Assembly (NCBI GenBank): GCA_944548615.1
Contig: OX155976.1
Coordinates: forward strand, 2,680,442 to 2,744,441
Origin: Micropterix aruncella
Lineage: Eukaryota > Arthropoda > Insecta > Lepidoptera > Micropterigidae
Direction of reading: 5' to 3'
DNA length: 64,000 nucleotides
Positions 21,300 through 33,089 of the stretch are shown piece by piece. Numbering within the stretch: position 1 is the first letter of the stretch; every line of letters starts with the position of its first letter. Both the position numbers and the translations under genes were made by a program. Under the pieces are notes generated by a model. The model saw only the letters and a list, made by a program, of their open reading frames with translations. It was not told the DNA's origin and did no database searches.

Positions 21300-21730
21300 G
21301 CAGTACTGTTTCCTATAGAGCGGGGGTGGTTGCGGACCTTACGGCGACTGCTCTCGAAACGACCATCGGTTACCCGATTCTGGGTGAACAGCCGGGCAAA
21401 GGACGCCGTGGTCCGCGATAGATTCGGTATACACCTTTTCACCGCTTCGTAAGGGAGAGGACCGCGTAAGCGACCTCGAACTCGTAACCAATCGAGAGAC
21501 TGGAGAAATCTGGTCGCAATTGGAAGTAAGGGCGTGAGTGTAAGCCCGCCGGGTAACACTCCTGGCTATCTCGCGGTTAAGGCGTTGGCCTCTTACGGGT
21601 TTGTGGCGGAGCTAGACGGTCGGCTGTTTTGTCCAAGTCTTCTGCGCTCACTCCAGGGAGATACAACGACTAATCGTTAAAACTTCCTGAGGTGACGGGC
21701 TCGCCCGCTGTAGTCGACAACCCTAGTTGT
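21300..21730 (-). mobile_element. Family A, 5'-truncated copy
   Basis: It starts abruptly at CAGTACTGTTTCCTATAG and keeps the end GTAGTCGACAACCC, which supports 5' truncation on the minus strand. I found no target duplication. Confidence 0.6.
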
Positions 21731-21951
21731 TCTTATTTTACTATGACATGGTGCAGGTGCGCGGGTTTGGCTATTAGCAATCTCGACAACCGCGCGAAAA
21801 GTTTGGCGCCAGTCTCCCGCGGCGGCTACGTGACCGCGCTAACCTGCGGTGTCCTCAGTTTTAAACCAAACATTTGCCCTGCAACCGCGCGGGTAAAAAC
21901 CGCTCCGTGATTTCAGATTTCAGTCCTACAGACTGACCTGTTAAATTAAAT
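21731..21951. other. Short GC-rich stretch, unassigned
   Basis: It contains CGCGCGAAAAGTTTGGCGCC and similar GC-rich sequence. No domain recognised in any frame. Confidence 0.35.
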
Positions 21952-22025
21952 CAATTCAATTCAGTTTAATTCATTATTTAGGAAACCACACAGTATTTCA
22001 GTGAACATTGAAAAATGCAAATTAA

Positions 22026-23017
22026 TCTATACTAATATTATAAAGAGGTAAAGTTTGTGAGTTTGTGAGGTTGTAGGGAGTAATCTCTGGATCTACTTAA
22101 CCGATTTAAAAAAATATTTTACCAATAGAAAGCCACGTTATTTCTGAGTGTCATAGGCTATATATTAATCCGAAAAATGAAATTTTTTCAAATTGAAATT
22201 ATGTTTATTACTAAATAAATGAAATTATAAATTAAATGAAAGGGCACTTATCTGGTCTGTGGCGACCAGGAGCGACTCCACGCCTTTTTCTTTTTCTCTT
22301 CTTTCAGTGTTTGCGGTTTCCTACTGTGGTATTGGAACCTTTCTATTTTATCCTACAGCTGCAACACAACAATTCGAAAGATGAGATCAAAGCTGGAAAT
22401 TAATAGGCGATTAGATATCTTAAAAACTAATGATTATTAAAAATGTGTATCAATATTTCGGCCAAGCCGTCGTCAAGATAAATGACATTTCTGAAATCGA
22501 ACAATTCGTTGAAAATTTAAATTCAAGAAATCGAACAAATAGAAATACCTAATAATATTTTACTGTATTAAGTTAAAGTGTGTAAAACGTTATTTTTAAA
22601 TGAATGATAAATAAAAATAAAAAGCATTTGATGATTATGATGATAAGATAAACCTTATTAATTTTGCCTATTGAGACCGGAACCTTTGCAAGCGCCTAAA
22701 ATATAAATATAAGCCAATTCCCAAGATTTGACATCCCTTTCTTTTGCATTATCACCAAGGCAGTTTGAACAAGAAGTTTTGAACAATTAAAATAACCATA
22801 ATTTATTCAATCATATTCATTTCATTTACCTTTTTGAAACCCGGTAATATAGCCAAATCGGCATGCAAATACATACATACATATGCAGTAAAAATATAAC
22901 CCTCCTTTTGGCAGTCAGGAAATAAATCATAGCACTCAGTACTAACCGAACCACACTCATAATTTCATCACAAGTAAAAATATTTACCGCCCATTTAAGT
23001 GGGCACGGGTCAGCTAG
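22026..23017 (+). mobile_element. Non-autonomous Helitron, copy 4, with a Penelope insert
   Basis: A|TC at 22026 with TATACTAATATTATAAAGAG. The 3' hairpin is mutated in the loop (GCCCATTTAAGTGGGC), and CTAG ends at 23017 before T. The middle (about 22181-22847) is replaced by Penelope-derived sequence; the Helitron interior from GAAAAGACTTTTTCG to ATAACGG is missing. Confidence 0.75.
22190..22775. pseudogene. Internally deleted Penelope-like element
   Basis: Bases 22225-22385 match the 5' UTR of the element at 61.8-61.96 kb, in sense on the plus strand (AAAGGGCACTTATCTGGTC). Bases 22445-22775 match its 3' end, but in antisense, including the last codons of the GIY-YIG region (minus strand, matching LGACKGPGLNRQN at 58801). 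The two ends thus face each other in opposite orientation. Confidence 0.65.
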
Positions 23018-23124
23018 TAAATAATAAAAACGGTTACTAATTTCAATAAATTTACAGAAATTGCGTTGCACTACTTAATACAACTAAAATTACCTAAAAT
23101 TTTTCTATTGCATAAGAGACTTGT

Positions 23125-23569
<445 letters not shown>

Positions 23570-24340
23570 TCCACTCTACTATATCGCCTCGGATAGCAAG
23601 GCAGCTCTTATGGCACTAGCCTCGAATACTATTATTCAAAGCTAGTGCAAAACTGCGATCACTACTGAATTCCCTAGGCCAAAAGAACAGGGTAATTCTA
23701 AGATGGGTTCCCGGCCATGCAGGAATCGAGGGATATGAAAAAGCCGACGAACTTTCTAAGACGGGAGCAAAGGGAACGTTATACGGCCCTGAACGGTACC
23801 AAAAAGCCTTGCAAACCTAATGCTCAAACAAATATGTTTAAAACAATCCGTCTACCACTGGAACAACACGCCAGGGTTGAACCAATACAAAGCGCTAATT
23901 AAGGCTTACGACCCTAAGACGGCAACAATCTACGCATACTGCTGAGGGCGCTCACGGGGCATTGTGGCCTGAACAAACACATGTTCAACCTCTTTTTGTT
24001 TCTCCGAGAACAAAAATGTGCAGGTTCTGCCAAGGGGCCGAGGAACTCCCAGCACCTCATGTGCGAGTGTGGCCCGCTGATGCGTAAAAGATACACCCAC
24101 TTGGGTGGTCATTACCTCCAACCTGAGGAGGTAAAACAATCTGGCACCAAAAGCCTGTTGCGGTTCTTAAATGACACGAGGCTTAGCGAGAACTATAGTA
24201 GGTGGTGAACACAATAGATCAGAAATGGTCGCAGTGTTACAAGGCTCATAAAGACCGTAGAAAAGCCCCACAACTAATTAATTTAAAATGTACTCTTTTA
24301 TTTGTAAATGTACTCATTTATGTTATTGTATTGTATTGTA
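23570..24340 (+). pseudogene. RNase H and C-terminal region of an I/R1-type LINE
   Basis: In broken frames: IASDSKAALMALASNTI, then LRWVPGHAGIEGYEKADEL, the D and H-x-G-x-x-x-N/Y-E-x-A-D motifs of a retroelement RNase H. The C-terminal LRALTGHCGLNKHMFN and HLMCECGPLMRKRYTHLGG follow. At least three frame disruptions and in-frame stops. The element end is near the TTGTATTGTATTGTA repeat at about 24325-24340. A LOA-type relative of this region is at 33353. Confidence 0.65.
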
Positions 24341-24485
24341 CAGAATATGTCAAATAGTATGATTTTACAAGAGAAACGAAAACAACGAAATTCGACCGGA
24401 AAGTTTAAAAAACTTTATATTAAATTACTTTGATTCGTTTTATTACAATTTAATTAATTTATAATATTAATAATAAACTCTTTAT

Positions 24486-25470
24486 TTGTATTATTCGAAT
24501 CATTATGTCATCCGACACATCCGAAGTAAACCGATTCTTGTATCAAAGGGTGTACCTCAAGGCTCCATATTAGGTCCATTTTTATTTTTGTGTACACCAA
24601 TGACTTTCCGGGATGTGTGTCATTCGAGAATGATGACATTGCACTGTTTGCAGATGACACATCCCTTATCTTCTGTGACAAGGATAAGAAATCATTAGTA
24701 AGTAGAATTAGATATACAATTGAACAACTCTTAATTTGGTTTAATGCTAATGAATTACGTCTAAATATTACAAAATCAAAAATAATCCCCTTTCGCTTAA
24801 GACCGACCAATTTCGACTATTTAAATAAATTATATTACTATTTCGAAATTGACATCACAGAAGATATAAATTTTTTAGCTTTAAGAATTGACAGCAAATT
24901 AAAATGGAATACCCATATCGATGAATTAGGTAGTAAGCTAGTAAGTAATGAGTACTATATACTCAATAAAAAAAATCAGAAGTCTTTGTGGCTTCGCGGC
25001 AGCCAAATCACTGTATTTTGCGTATTTCGGCTCATTAATGACTTATGGACTACTATTTTGGGAAAATGCCGCAAACAGTAAACGAATCTTCCTATTGCAA
25101 AAAAGAGTACTGCGCAGCATGTATCAGGTAACGCCCAGGACCTCATGCAGAGCATACTTCAGTAAGGCAAAGATAATGACCATTTATTCGGCGTTCATAT
25201 ACCAGTACTTAATGTATGCCAGACAGCACCTAACAGAAACCGCAACTAGAGCGGACATTAACTCTCACCATACACGCGGTAATTCTATGCATGCCCCGAA
25301 CAAGACTGGCAAATATACAGAAGAGCTACTTATACCTTAGCATTAAATTCTACAATTTACTCCCTACCACTATCAAACAACTGGAGGACAAACAATTAAA
25401 AAAAAAACAGTAAGGACATGCTGATAGGCCACCCTTTCTATAATCTGACCAAATTCAAGGGCCATGACTT
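24486..25470 (+). pseudogene. 5'-truncated CR1/Jockey-like LINE, RT motifs to C-terminus
   Basis: It begins inside the RT domain: VPQGSILGPFLFL in one frame, then after a shift YTNDF and the catalytic FADD box (IALFADDTSLIF), then RLNITKSKIIPF and LRIDSKLKWNTHIDELG. A second shift leads to AAKSLYFAYFGSLMTYGLLF, KRIFLLQKRVLRSMY and NSHHTRGNSMH. The fingers, endonuclease and ORF1 are absent. Two frameshifts (about 24600 and 24950) make it inactive. Same family as 28145-28700. Confidence 0.75.
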
Positions 25471-25499
25471 TGCAAATATTGTACCAATTTGAATAATAA

Positions 25500-25804
25500 T
25501 TATATATGTACTTTTAGTATTTAAATGTAAGATTTAGCTTTAGTTTGATAATTTAACAATTTACTTACTAATTTGGATGTTACTATGTACAGTTTTTTAG
25601 TACGTATATATTCGATTTATTGACTATTTCAATTGTTAGGCTTCTGCTTTGATTATTCAACTTTTTAACTGACTATTTTAATTATTGTGTGTTTAGTAGG
25701 TAGCCATTAGAATTATTGATTTTTTTATTGAATAAGCTTTTCATTTGTTTTGTAATACGATACTACGACGAATAACTTTTAGTAGGTTCCAAAGTTTCTT
25801 AGAT
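25500..25804 (+). repeat. Repeat G, left part, split by a LINE
   Basis: Bases 25620-25804 are the reverse complement of 31860-32030 (for example TTAGTAGGTAGCCATTAGAA). Its continuation is at 27288-27430, beyond the LINE, matching 31735-31860. Unassigned family; no coding sequence seen. Confidence 0.55.
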
Positions 25805-27287
25805 TTATTTATTTATTTATTTATTTATTAAAGAAAAGCACATTTTTTTATGGCAGTACATTGTAAGTTTAACAATATAGGCTTAAATGTAAATAATAGC
25901 AAAATAGAAAGCACCGCAGACCAATTTTTTTAAAATCAACGCCGCCTAACTAGGCCTAGGCCCGTACTAAGGCAAGCGTACCAAGTAGAGTGGCTTGTGC
26001 ATACTTTAGAATACTTAATTTAAAAGATATGCTAGGTATCAAATAATATAAAAAATTAACTAATAATAATAAACATTGTAATTTGAGTGTAGTGTGATGT
26101 AACTGTAGTGTAGTGTAGTGTGATGTAAATGTAGCTGTAGTGTGCTGGAAAAATAACATTCAGTAAATGGTGAAATAATTAAACTGAATAATAATAATAT
26201 AATGTCGTAATAAATACAATAAAATATAAAAATATTATTAATGAATCGAAATCGAAATAAAGGAAAAAATTATATCTCAATAAATATTTAAAGAATCATA
26301 TTTAAATAGTCCGAGGATACAATTATATATAAAATGTCCATGTTTCAAGTTAAAATATATATTTCAATATAATTCAATTAAGAAAAGAGAAAAACAAGAA
26401 TAGCGATTTAATAAAATAATAATAATAGTAATTCAATTTATTTAAATTAAATTACATAAGAATATCAAATATTTGGTGGCTAATATCCCGACCTTCATTC
26501 AGAAGCCACCTGTGACACCGTTTTTTAAATTGGTCTTTACTGTATACGATTTTTATCGACTCATCCAATTCGTTGTATATCCTGGGGCCTATACTCATAA
26601 GATGCCTCTGACCAAAAGATGTTTTCGTTCGACGGACGTCTAACATATCCGCCACGGATCGCCTTGTTCGGTGTGCTTGTTGTGTGGGCGCTCTCTTAAT
26701 TTGAAATTGAATAAAAACCAGACAAAATTTTAAATAAAGTTGCCTTACTTCAAGTACACTGAACTCTTCAAAAAGTTTTTCTGACGGGTATCTGTATGGT
26801 TTACGGGTGATAATTTTAATTATCAGCTTCTGTGCTACCTCTACTTGATGGATAATTGTTTTGGAGCAACCTCCCCACCCAATGATCCCGTAACTCAAAA
26901 TGCTTTGACACAAGGCGTAATAGGTAGTTTTTAATGTTTTGGGGTCTAGAATATTCCTTAAATCTTTAAATATGTATGCCAGACGTCTGATCCTTGAAGA
27001 CAATAAGTCTATATGATCAGCCCATCTCAGCTTATTATCTACGACTATGCCCAAGTATTTTAAGGACAGCACTTTTTTTAATGGCTCACAATTGCATTGA
27101 CGGTTCATGCATTGATGAATAGTTATCGAATTGGCATCTGGTGGTTGTCCTCTCTTATCTATGCTGAAAGTTAAGTACTTAGTTTTTTCGGTATTAAGTG
27201 TGAGTAGTGAGTCGTCCAGCCACTCTTTAACAATGTCCATTTCTTTATTGGCCTTTGAGAAAACATGCTGCCAGCTACTGCCGTTAC
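25805..27287 (-). mobile_element. 5'-truncated LINE insertion with a 5-bp target duplication
   Basis: The copy is flanked by TAGAT (25800-25804 and 27288-27292). The uninterrupted target is visible in reverse complement at about 31848-31866. The 3' tail is AAAT repeats on the minus strand (25805-25830). Confidence 0.65.
26452..27240 (-). pseudogene. LINE RT thumb and C-terminal ORF (262 codons, open)
   Basis: The frame reads VKEWLDDSLLTLNTEKTKYL, then LSLKYLGIVVDNKLRWADHI (the K-Y-L-G-V/I-x-x-D box), then CQSILSYGIIGWGGCSK and TSFGQRHLMSIGPRIYNEL. This is the region from RT motif D/E onward in a Jockey-superfamily ORF2. It is open without stops to its natural end, but truncation removed the FADD box and everything upstream, so it has no activity. 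Fragments of the same family lie at 30953 and around the hAT at 46.3 and 49.0 kb. Confidence 0.75.
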
Positions 27288-28144
27288 TAGATACTATATA
27301 TTTTTAAAAATTAATATGTTAAGTAAAGATTAAAGTAGTAATGACACTTGCTACTTAAAACACAAATATTTTGACACGTCCAAGAGCGGTTTTAAGCCGC
27401 CAATTGGACACGACGTAAATATAATGTAATCCCGAGCGTCATAGGGTACCTCAACTGTCCAAATATCAAGTAAATAATTGTCTAAATGTCTAAATGCTGA
27501 AATGTCAATAAATTATTGTATATTTATCGTGATTAGTGTCAAATGTAAGGTTTGATTAAGTACATTCCGGGAATATACTATTATCGTCATTGGATTTTAG
27601 TTCTTACGTAATTAATTTCATTACTTCTTGGATTATCTTCTTGGACTATCCACTTCTTCATTACTTCTTCGCGGCCTTTCGTTATTATTATATATTTTTT
27701 TGGTGATATTTCAATATATTCATCTATTAATATTGGACTTTTTTATACAATACAATACAATACAATCAACTACTCCAGTAGATAGGCATTCCTACACTTG
27801 GATGCGTCATAAAATTATATGCTAAAAATTTAATTATTAAAAACATAACTATCGTGATACTTGTCATGGCTGTAATAATATATTCAATATTACCTACATA
27901 CAAATAATCAAAATATACTAATGTGATTTAAGAGTCAGGGAGAATAATATATTAAAATAGAAATGCAATTTCTATGTAGAACAATCACAAAATATATATT
28001 TATTATCAATCCAGGAATATGCCTTCGTATTTAAAAAAAAAATGAATAGATATTTAAAAAAAAAATTAAAGTCCATAAAATGTCAGCTATCATAATACCA
28101 TTATATTTAAAACTTTACCCATTTCGTTAATCATCAACATGGAA
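27288..28144. other. Repeat G right part and AT-rich DNA without a gene
   Basis: Bases 27288-27430 belong to repeat G. Beyond about 27560 the sequence is AT-rich with CAATA and TTATT runs and no recognisable coding region. Confidence 0.4.
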
Positions 28145-28700
28145 AATAAACTCAGAATTTTCAAACTACCTTATACCATAAATTGGGTTTCTTACCAAAT
28201 TATGTATAATTATCTTTATCTTTTTAAATTGGTCCTCTCCAATGCTTTTCATTTGCTCTGGAATCTTATTATAGAAGGACAAATTTTGGTGAATAAAACT
28301 GTATCGCACTTTGCTAAGACGCTGTTGGTTTATGTGGAGATTGGATTTATTCTTCATATCGTGATGATGAAAATCACTATTCACCGGAGCTTCTGTTAGG
28401 TTTCTACAAGCGTATATAATATTTTGGTAGATGTAAGAAGAAAATAGAGTCATTATTCCTGATTTTACAAATAGCGGCTTACAAGAACTTCTTGGTGAGA
28501 CTCTATATAAATTGCGTACCGCTCTTTTCTGGAGGAGAAAAATTCTTTTTGAGTTTGGTGCCATTCCCCAAAACAGTAGGCCATACGTTATTAGGGAGTG
28601 GAAATATGCAAAATAAACGGATTTAGCTGCTTCAAAACCGCATGAACTTCTTATCTTTCTAATAGCGAATATGGCATTAGAAAGATTTACATGTTCTTTC
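28145..28700 (-). pseudogene. 5'-truncated CR1/Jockey-like LINE, C-terminus
   Basis: The minus-strand frame, open from about 28690, reads AAKSVYFAYFHSLITYGLLF, then NSKRIFLLQKRAVRNLYRVS, then YIYQNIIYACRNLTEAPVN and FYNKIPEQMKSI. It is co-linear with 24948-25340. The absence of stops suggests a fairly young copy, but only the post-RT part remains. Confidence 0.7.
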
Positions 28701-29205
28701 TAGACTAGACTGCTGGACGAAAAACTACGCCATATCTTCACGTCACAAATACCGCAGAGCCTCAAGACGAAAGTCTATAATCAGTGCGTGTTGCCAGTGA
28801 TGACATACTTCACTGAGAGGTGGGTCGATAACTATTGGCCTCATACACGGCTCAAAGTTGCGCATCGAGCCATAGAGAGCTATTCTTGAAGTTTCAATGC
28901 GTGATAGGATCCGAATCGAGAAAATCCGCAGAAGAACCATAGCTCGTAGAATTATCAACTGGGCAGCTCTTTGGAAATAGGCGGGCCATTTAGCTTGCAG
29001 AACTAGGAACCGTTTAGAAGAGGTTCTCGAATGGAGTCCACGAACCGGCAGATAAGGTGTCGGACGCCCCCACACAAGATGACATTGCCTCGATCCCATG
29101 AAGTAGGTGGATGGAGGCGGCTCGAAACCGTTCCTCATTGCATTCTATGGGGGAGGCCTATGTCCAATAGTGGACGTCTACAGGATGATGATGATGATGC
29201 TAGAT
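28690..29205 (+). pseudogene. RTE-clade LINE C-terminus with a GAT tail
   Basis: In decayed frames the plus strand gives PQSLKTKVYNQCVLPVMTY, then IRRRTIARRIINWAALW and GVGRPHTR. Near the end, AFYGGGLCPIVDV-like sequence runs into GATGATGATGATGATG. The order K-x-x-x-Y-x-x-x-x-L-P-x-x-x-Y, R-R-x-GRP-x-x-R, then G-E-A-Y-x-x-x-x-D is that of RTE-clade ORF2 ends. Multiple stops. Confidence 0.65.
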
Positions 29206-29330
29206 TATTTCTTTTATAAATAGGTTTTTGTTTTTGTTGATTAGGTAGGTTCATTATTTTCATTACTATATAAATAAAACAAAAACACCTAGTGCTTAAA
29301 TTCGTACTTAAAATTTCTCAATACGAATAA
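29206..29330. other. AT-rich spacer
   Basis: No feature recognised. Confidence 0.4.
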
Positions 29331-30316
29331 GGGGCCGTCCGCATATTACGTAATCATCGAGGGGGGGGAGTTTGAGCTGAGGCTTACGCTTGATTACGTG
29401 GGGGGGGGGGGGTGCTTGTCCTGAATAGGTAATCAATTAATTTATTTTCTGTCTTCTATTTTTAATATTGCCGGTTTTGTTTATTAGCTTTAATTTATAA
29501 TGGTGACGGTAATAGGTATATATTTATATGTTTGTTTTCGCTTCTTCTTTTAAAATTGCCGAATATATGTCAATAAAAATCTAGAGAGCTCGCTGCCCTG
29601 GAACAAGTCCTGGCACTTAGTTGGGCAGCAGCAGCACTTACATGCTAATGCTCATGTCGGCCGTGTTCAATTGTTATTTTTATTTTAATAAATTTTAATA
29701 CTTATTAGATATTGACATGAATATTAGCGATGCATATTAATTGTAAATGCGTTGTTAAATTAATTATTTAAATAAATAAAATAAATAAATCACCTTTGGT
29801 CACCGCATCGCATTTTTTTGGTCTGAACCTGCACGGAAATAGCGCAGTGCCGCGCCGAAGATACGCCGCACGCGCGATGTGCGTAGATACTCCACGCGCC
29901 CGTCTGCGATTGAGTCGCCGGGGCCTATTCCTGCGTCCGCGTCGCGGCGGCACAGCACGGCGGATTTATACATGGAGTACGTACGCCAAAGCGTTTTTAC
30001 TCTTCTCAGGGCCGGAGGCTTAACGGCGGACCGACGAGAAGTGGGGGATGTTCAAAGAGAAATACAAAAAGTGCACGAAAAATCCGGATTTCTGCCTCAT
30101 TGTGGAAGTCTTCAGACAAACACTGTAGAAACGCTGGGTTCAGATTATTCACATTTTCCGCAAATTCGGTTGATTACGTAATCTTCGGGGGGAGATGAGG
30201 GAGGGGGGGGGGGCGTTAGCCCGCTGATTACATCTGTTGACATGGAAATGCTGGGGGGGGGGGGGGGGGGGGTTGGAAATCCCAAAAACGTAATTACGTA
30301 ATATTGATCGGCCCCC
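29331..30316. mobile_element. DNA element with GGGGCCG ends and G-tracts
   Basis: The left end is GGGGCCGTCCGCATATTACG and the right end, in reverse complement, GGGGGCCGATCAATATTACG, an imperfect terminal inverted repeat. GATTACGT[A/G] motifs followed by long G runs recur just inside both ends (29360, 29395, 30175 and 30253-30272). The interior has a GC-rich block (29820-30060) without a recognisable protein. A non-autonomous cut-and-paste element is the likely interpretation; I could not fix a target duplication. Confidence 0.55.
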
Positions 30317-30434
30317 AAATATATATAATTACAGCTAAGTAGGTACATATTTACGTCATTATAAATAGTTACGTTGACATTTTATTTATTATTTTATTAT
30401 TATGCCTTTATAACCATATTAATTTTATTTTTAT

Positions 30435-30600
30435 TTTATTTAAGAATTAATTACTATAAAACATTGATTAGCTTACAAAAATAACAGGAACCGAATGGCA
30501 AAACCTTATTTGTTTCTGTCACCCAACTGGGACTATCCCGTTCTAGGGTGGACAGGACTCCAATATTACAATCATGTTTGCTTGATTGATTGATTGCTCA
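30435..30600 (-). repeat. Short retroposon D, minus-strand copy
   Basis: About 165 bp, matching 42855-43030 in reverse complement (AATATTGGAGTCCTGTCC, then CCCAGTTGGGTGACAG). It ends in an A-rich AAATAAAA tail, like a SINE or a strongly truncated LINE 3' UTR. Confidence 0.55.
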
Positions 30601-30952
30601 CAAATGTACAAGTTTTAGTAAAAAGCTATTAACACTAAATTGCCCTAAAATGTGGTATTCAGAATAAAATAAAAAAATATTTATAAAAAATATTAAAAGA
30701 TTATATAATAAATAAAATGCAATTCCATTATATAATCGCCAATAAATTAAATAATATTATTAAAGTTACATGTGAGAAAAGAAAGAAACAGTCATTAATA
30801 TTTAATATATTATGTTAAGTAATATAGGATTTAACATAAAAATGTACAATTCATTGTCAAAGTCAAATAATTTTTGGTAGTTAGTTCAATGTTAAAATAT
30901 ACTCAACATACATGTTTAAAAATATGTTAATAATTTGTGCACCTAAGTTTTA
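30601..30952. other. AT-rich 3' UTR-like sequence
   Basis: Probably the 3' UTR of the LINE at 30953-31330; nothing else recognisable. Confidence 0.35.
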
Positions 30953-31330
30953 TTAAACTATTATTTCTAACATTTGATGTATGGTTAGTCTGTCATGATT
31001 CGATAACCAATTCTTTAATTTATTTTTGAATTCCCTAAATGTCAAATTCATTTTTATTTCCATATTGATCAGATTGTAAAATCTCGGCGCAATGAAAGAG
31101 TAATGTCTTTGTCCAAATGATGTTTTCCTTCTGGGTATTATTAAGCTATTTTCTAAAACCTGTCTCGTTGGTCGCCGGTTCTGAATTATTCCTAAATTTG
31201 TGTTATTGTCCAAAAATAGCCTTAAGAGGGAAGTTTTTAGAAAAAGTTTCCTACAATCAAGAACTTTAGCTTCCTTATAAAGTTCATTAGCGGGATGGCG
31301 ATATGGTCTACGTAGAATAATTTATAATAT
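30953..31330 (-). pseudogene. LINE ORF2 C-terminal fragment
   Basis: It reads IILRRPYRHPANELYKEAKV, then PRRKTSFGQRHYSFIAPRFY, then FREFKNKLKNWLSNHDRL. It is clearly related to the C-terminus at 26452 (ITRKPYRYPSEKLFEEF, then TSFGQRHLMSIGPRIYN). Open frame, but truncated. Confidence 0.65.
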
Positions 31331-31734
31331 ACTATATCTTCCATTTATACATTACATTTACGTAATTATTATTTCATTAGCCTCATAACTGTATTAATAT
31401 ATCTCCCATTATATCATGCTCATTTAATTTAATACATATTTTTTTGTGTAATATATATACTATAATAGTTATACAATATACACTTGTAGGATTTTCCATG
31501 AGTACAGAAATTACCTATACACCCGACAGATGAACGCAGTACTAAATATCACCTCAATACAGGCTCTGCCTAGTGAGGTGATAAAATCCCGCCGAAGCCG
31601 CACCTTTAGTAAATTTCCAGGGTTCTACATTTTGTATGTACGACTGAATAATGTAAAATATACTATAGGAAATTTGATCATGTAATACTAGGGATAAATA
31701 AAATAAATAAAATAAAATAAATTTACGTCTAATC
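31331..31734. other. No gene seen
   Basis: AT-rich apart from a moderately GC-rich patch at 31515-31610 (ACACCCGACAGATGAACGC and on) that I cannot assign. Confidence 0.35.
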
Positions 31735-32032
31735 CAATTGGCGACTAAAAACCGCTCTTGGACGTGTCAAAATATTTGTGTTTTAAGTAGTAAGTCTCAT
31801 TACTACTTTAATCTTTACTTAACATACATATATTATTTAAAAAATATATATAGTATCTAAGAAACATTGGAACCTACTAAAAGTTATTCGTCGTAAAAAC
31901 GTTTTACAAAACAATTTAAAGGCTTATTTAATAAAATAGTATATAATTCTAATGGCTACCTACTAAACTCACAATAATTAAAATAGTCATTTAAAAAGTT
32001 GAATAATCGAAGTAGAAGCCTAACAATTGAAA
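31735..32032 (-). repeat. Repeat G, uninterrupted copy
   Basis: Reverse complement of 27430-27288 joined to 25804-25620. It therefore shows the sequence before the LINE at 25805 inserted. Confidence 0.6.
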
Positions 32033-32200
32033 TCCTACTAATATTATAAACGCGAAAGTTTGTAAGAATGTATGTATGGATGTTTGTTACTCTTTCACGC
32101 AAAAACTACTGAATGGATTTTGATGAAACTTTACAATAATATAGCTTACACATCAGAATAACACATAGGCTATAATTTATAAAGATATAGTGTGAATTAT
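32033..32200 (+). mobile_element. Helitron 5' end, truncated
   Basis: It starts A|TCCTACTAATATTATAAACG and is nearly identical to the start of the complete element at 32761 for about 160 bp. No CTAG terminus with a hairpin follows within a few hundred bases. Confidence 0.6.
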
Positions 32201-32636
32201 CTAAAATATAAATAACTGTTAAGTAAGTACGAAAAAATCTAAGAAATTGATATTCGAAATTTAAATTCTAAGCGTAAACATATATTTTGAAAATTTTCTC
32301 AACAATAAATAATAATTAAATAATAAATTTAGAAAATATAGTGCAATTCGGTGGTTAAGTAACCCGACCATGTTGCCACAAGCCTAGGAAATGGAAATAT
32401 TCTCCTGAAGTGTGGAGCTCGCCAAGACGTGTGGCCGACGTGGCGGGTATCGGGCTAAATACCTCCAATCATGATGATGAACAGTACAACCTTACCACGG
32501 GCCCCAGTCCCCAGCAGCCCACTAGCCCGAGCCACGGCAGCGGTTACCGTAACGGCGGCGCAGGGGGTGCTAAGAATCTCTGGGTACGATCAGGCTGCCA
32601 AACCAAACTAACCGATCCGGATGGAGAGTGATTGGA
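32201..32636. other. Unassigned region, GC-richer from 32400
   Basis: Bases 32410-32631 are open on the plus strand and moderately GC-rich (HGSGYRNGGAGGAKNLWVR), but I recognise no domain. This may be an unknown element's coding or 5' region; it is followed directly by the duplicated block. Confidence 0.3.
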
Positions 32637-32760
32637 GAGGCGTATGGCTAACGGTGGGCGAATGAGCGCTGATGATGAAGAAGAAGAAGAAGTAGGGAAA
32701 AAATCTGCCATCTGCGAGCTATTCTGGCGTTCGCCGCAAAAACCGTTGGAGTTACACGTA
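32637..32760 (+). repeat. Duplicated block, first copy
   Basis: GGAGAGGCGTATGGCTAACG through a GAAGAA run to GGAGTTACACGTA repeats at 33090-33214 with about eight differences. The Helitron at 32761 sits exactly at its end. Confidence 0.75.
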
Positions 32761-32978
32761 TCCCACTAATATTATAAACGCGAAAGTTTGTATGTATGTA
32801 TGGATGTTTGTTACTCTTTCACGCAAAAACTACTGAATGGATTTTGATGAAACTTTACAATAATATAGCTTACACATCAAAATAACACATAGGCTATAAT
32901 TTATAAAGATATATATGGTTTTCTATCATTATCATAATTTTCCATCACCACGCGGGTGAAACCGCGGGGCGCAGCTAG
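32761..32978 (+). mobile_element. Short complete Helitron (218 bp)
   Basis: A|TCCCACTAATATTATAAACG at the left and CACGCGGGTGAAACCGCGGGG-type hairpin then GCAGCTAG|T at the right. The neighbouring duplicate at 33214/33215 has ACGTA directly joined to TATA, an empty target site. It is non-coding. Confidence 0.9.
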
Positions 32979-33089
32979 TATTGAATATAGGTAGATACGT
33001 TTTGTATGTGTGTATGTATGTGTGTGTGTGTGTATGTGTATATATATTTTAATATGTATGAGTGTGTACACTCGTATGCTCGTTGGAGA
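32979..33089. repeat. TATG/TG microsatellite
   Basis: TG-rich repeats at about 33003-33036 followed by TATATA; no gene. Confidence 0.7.
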
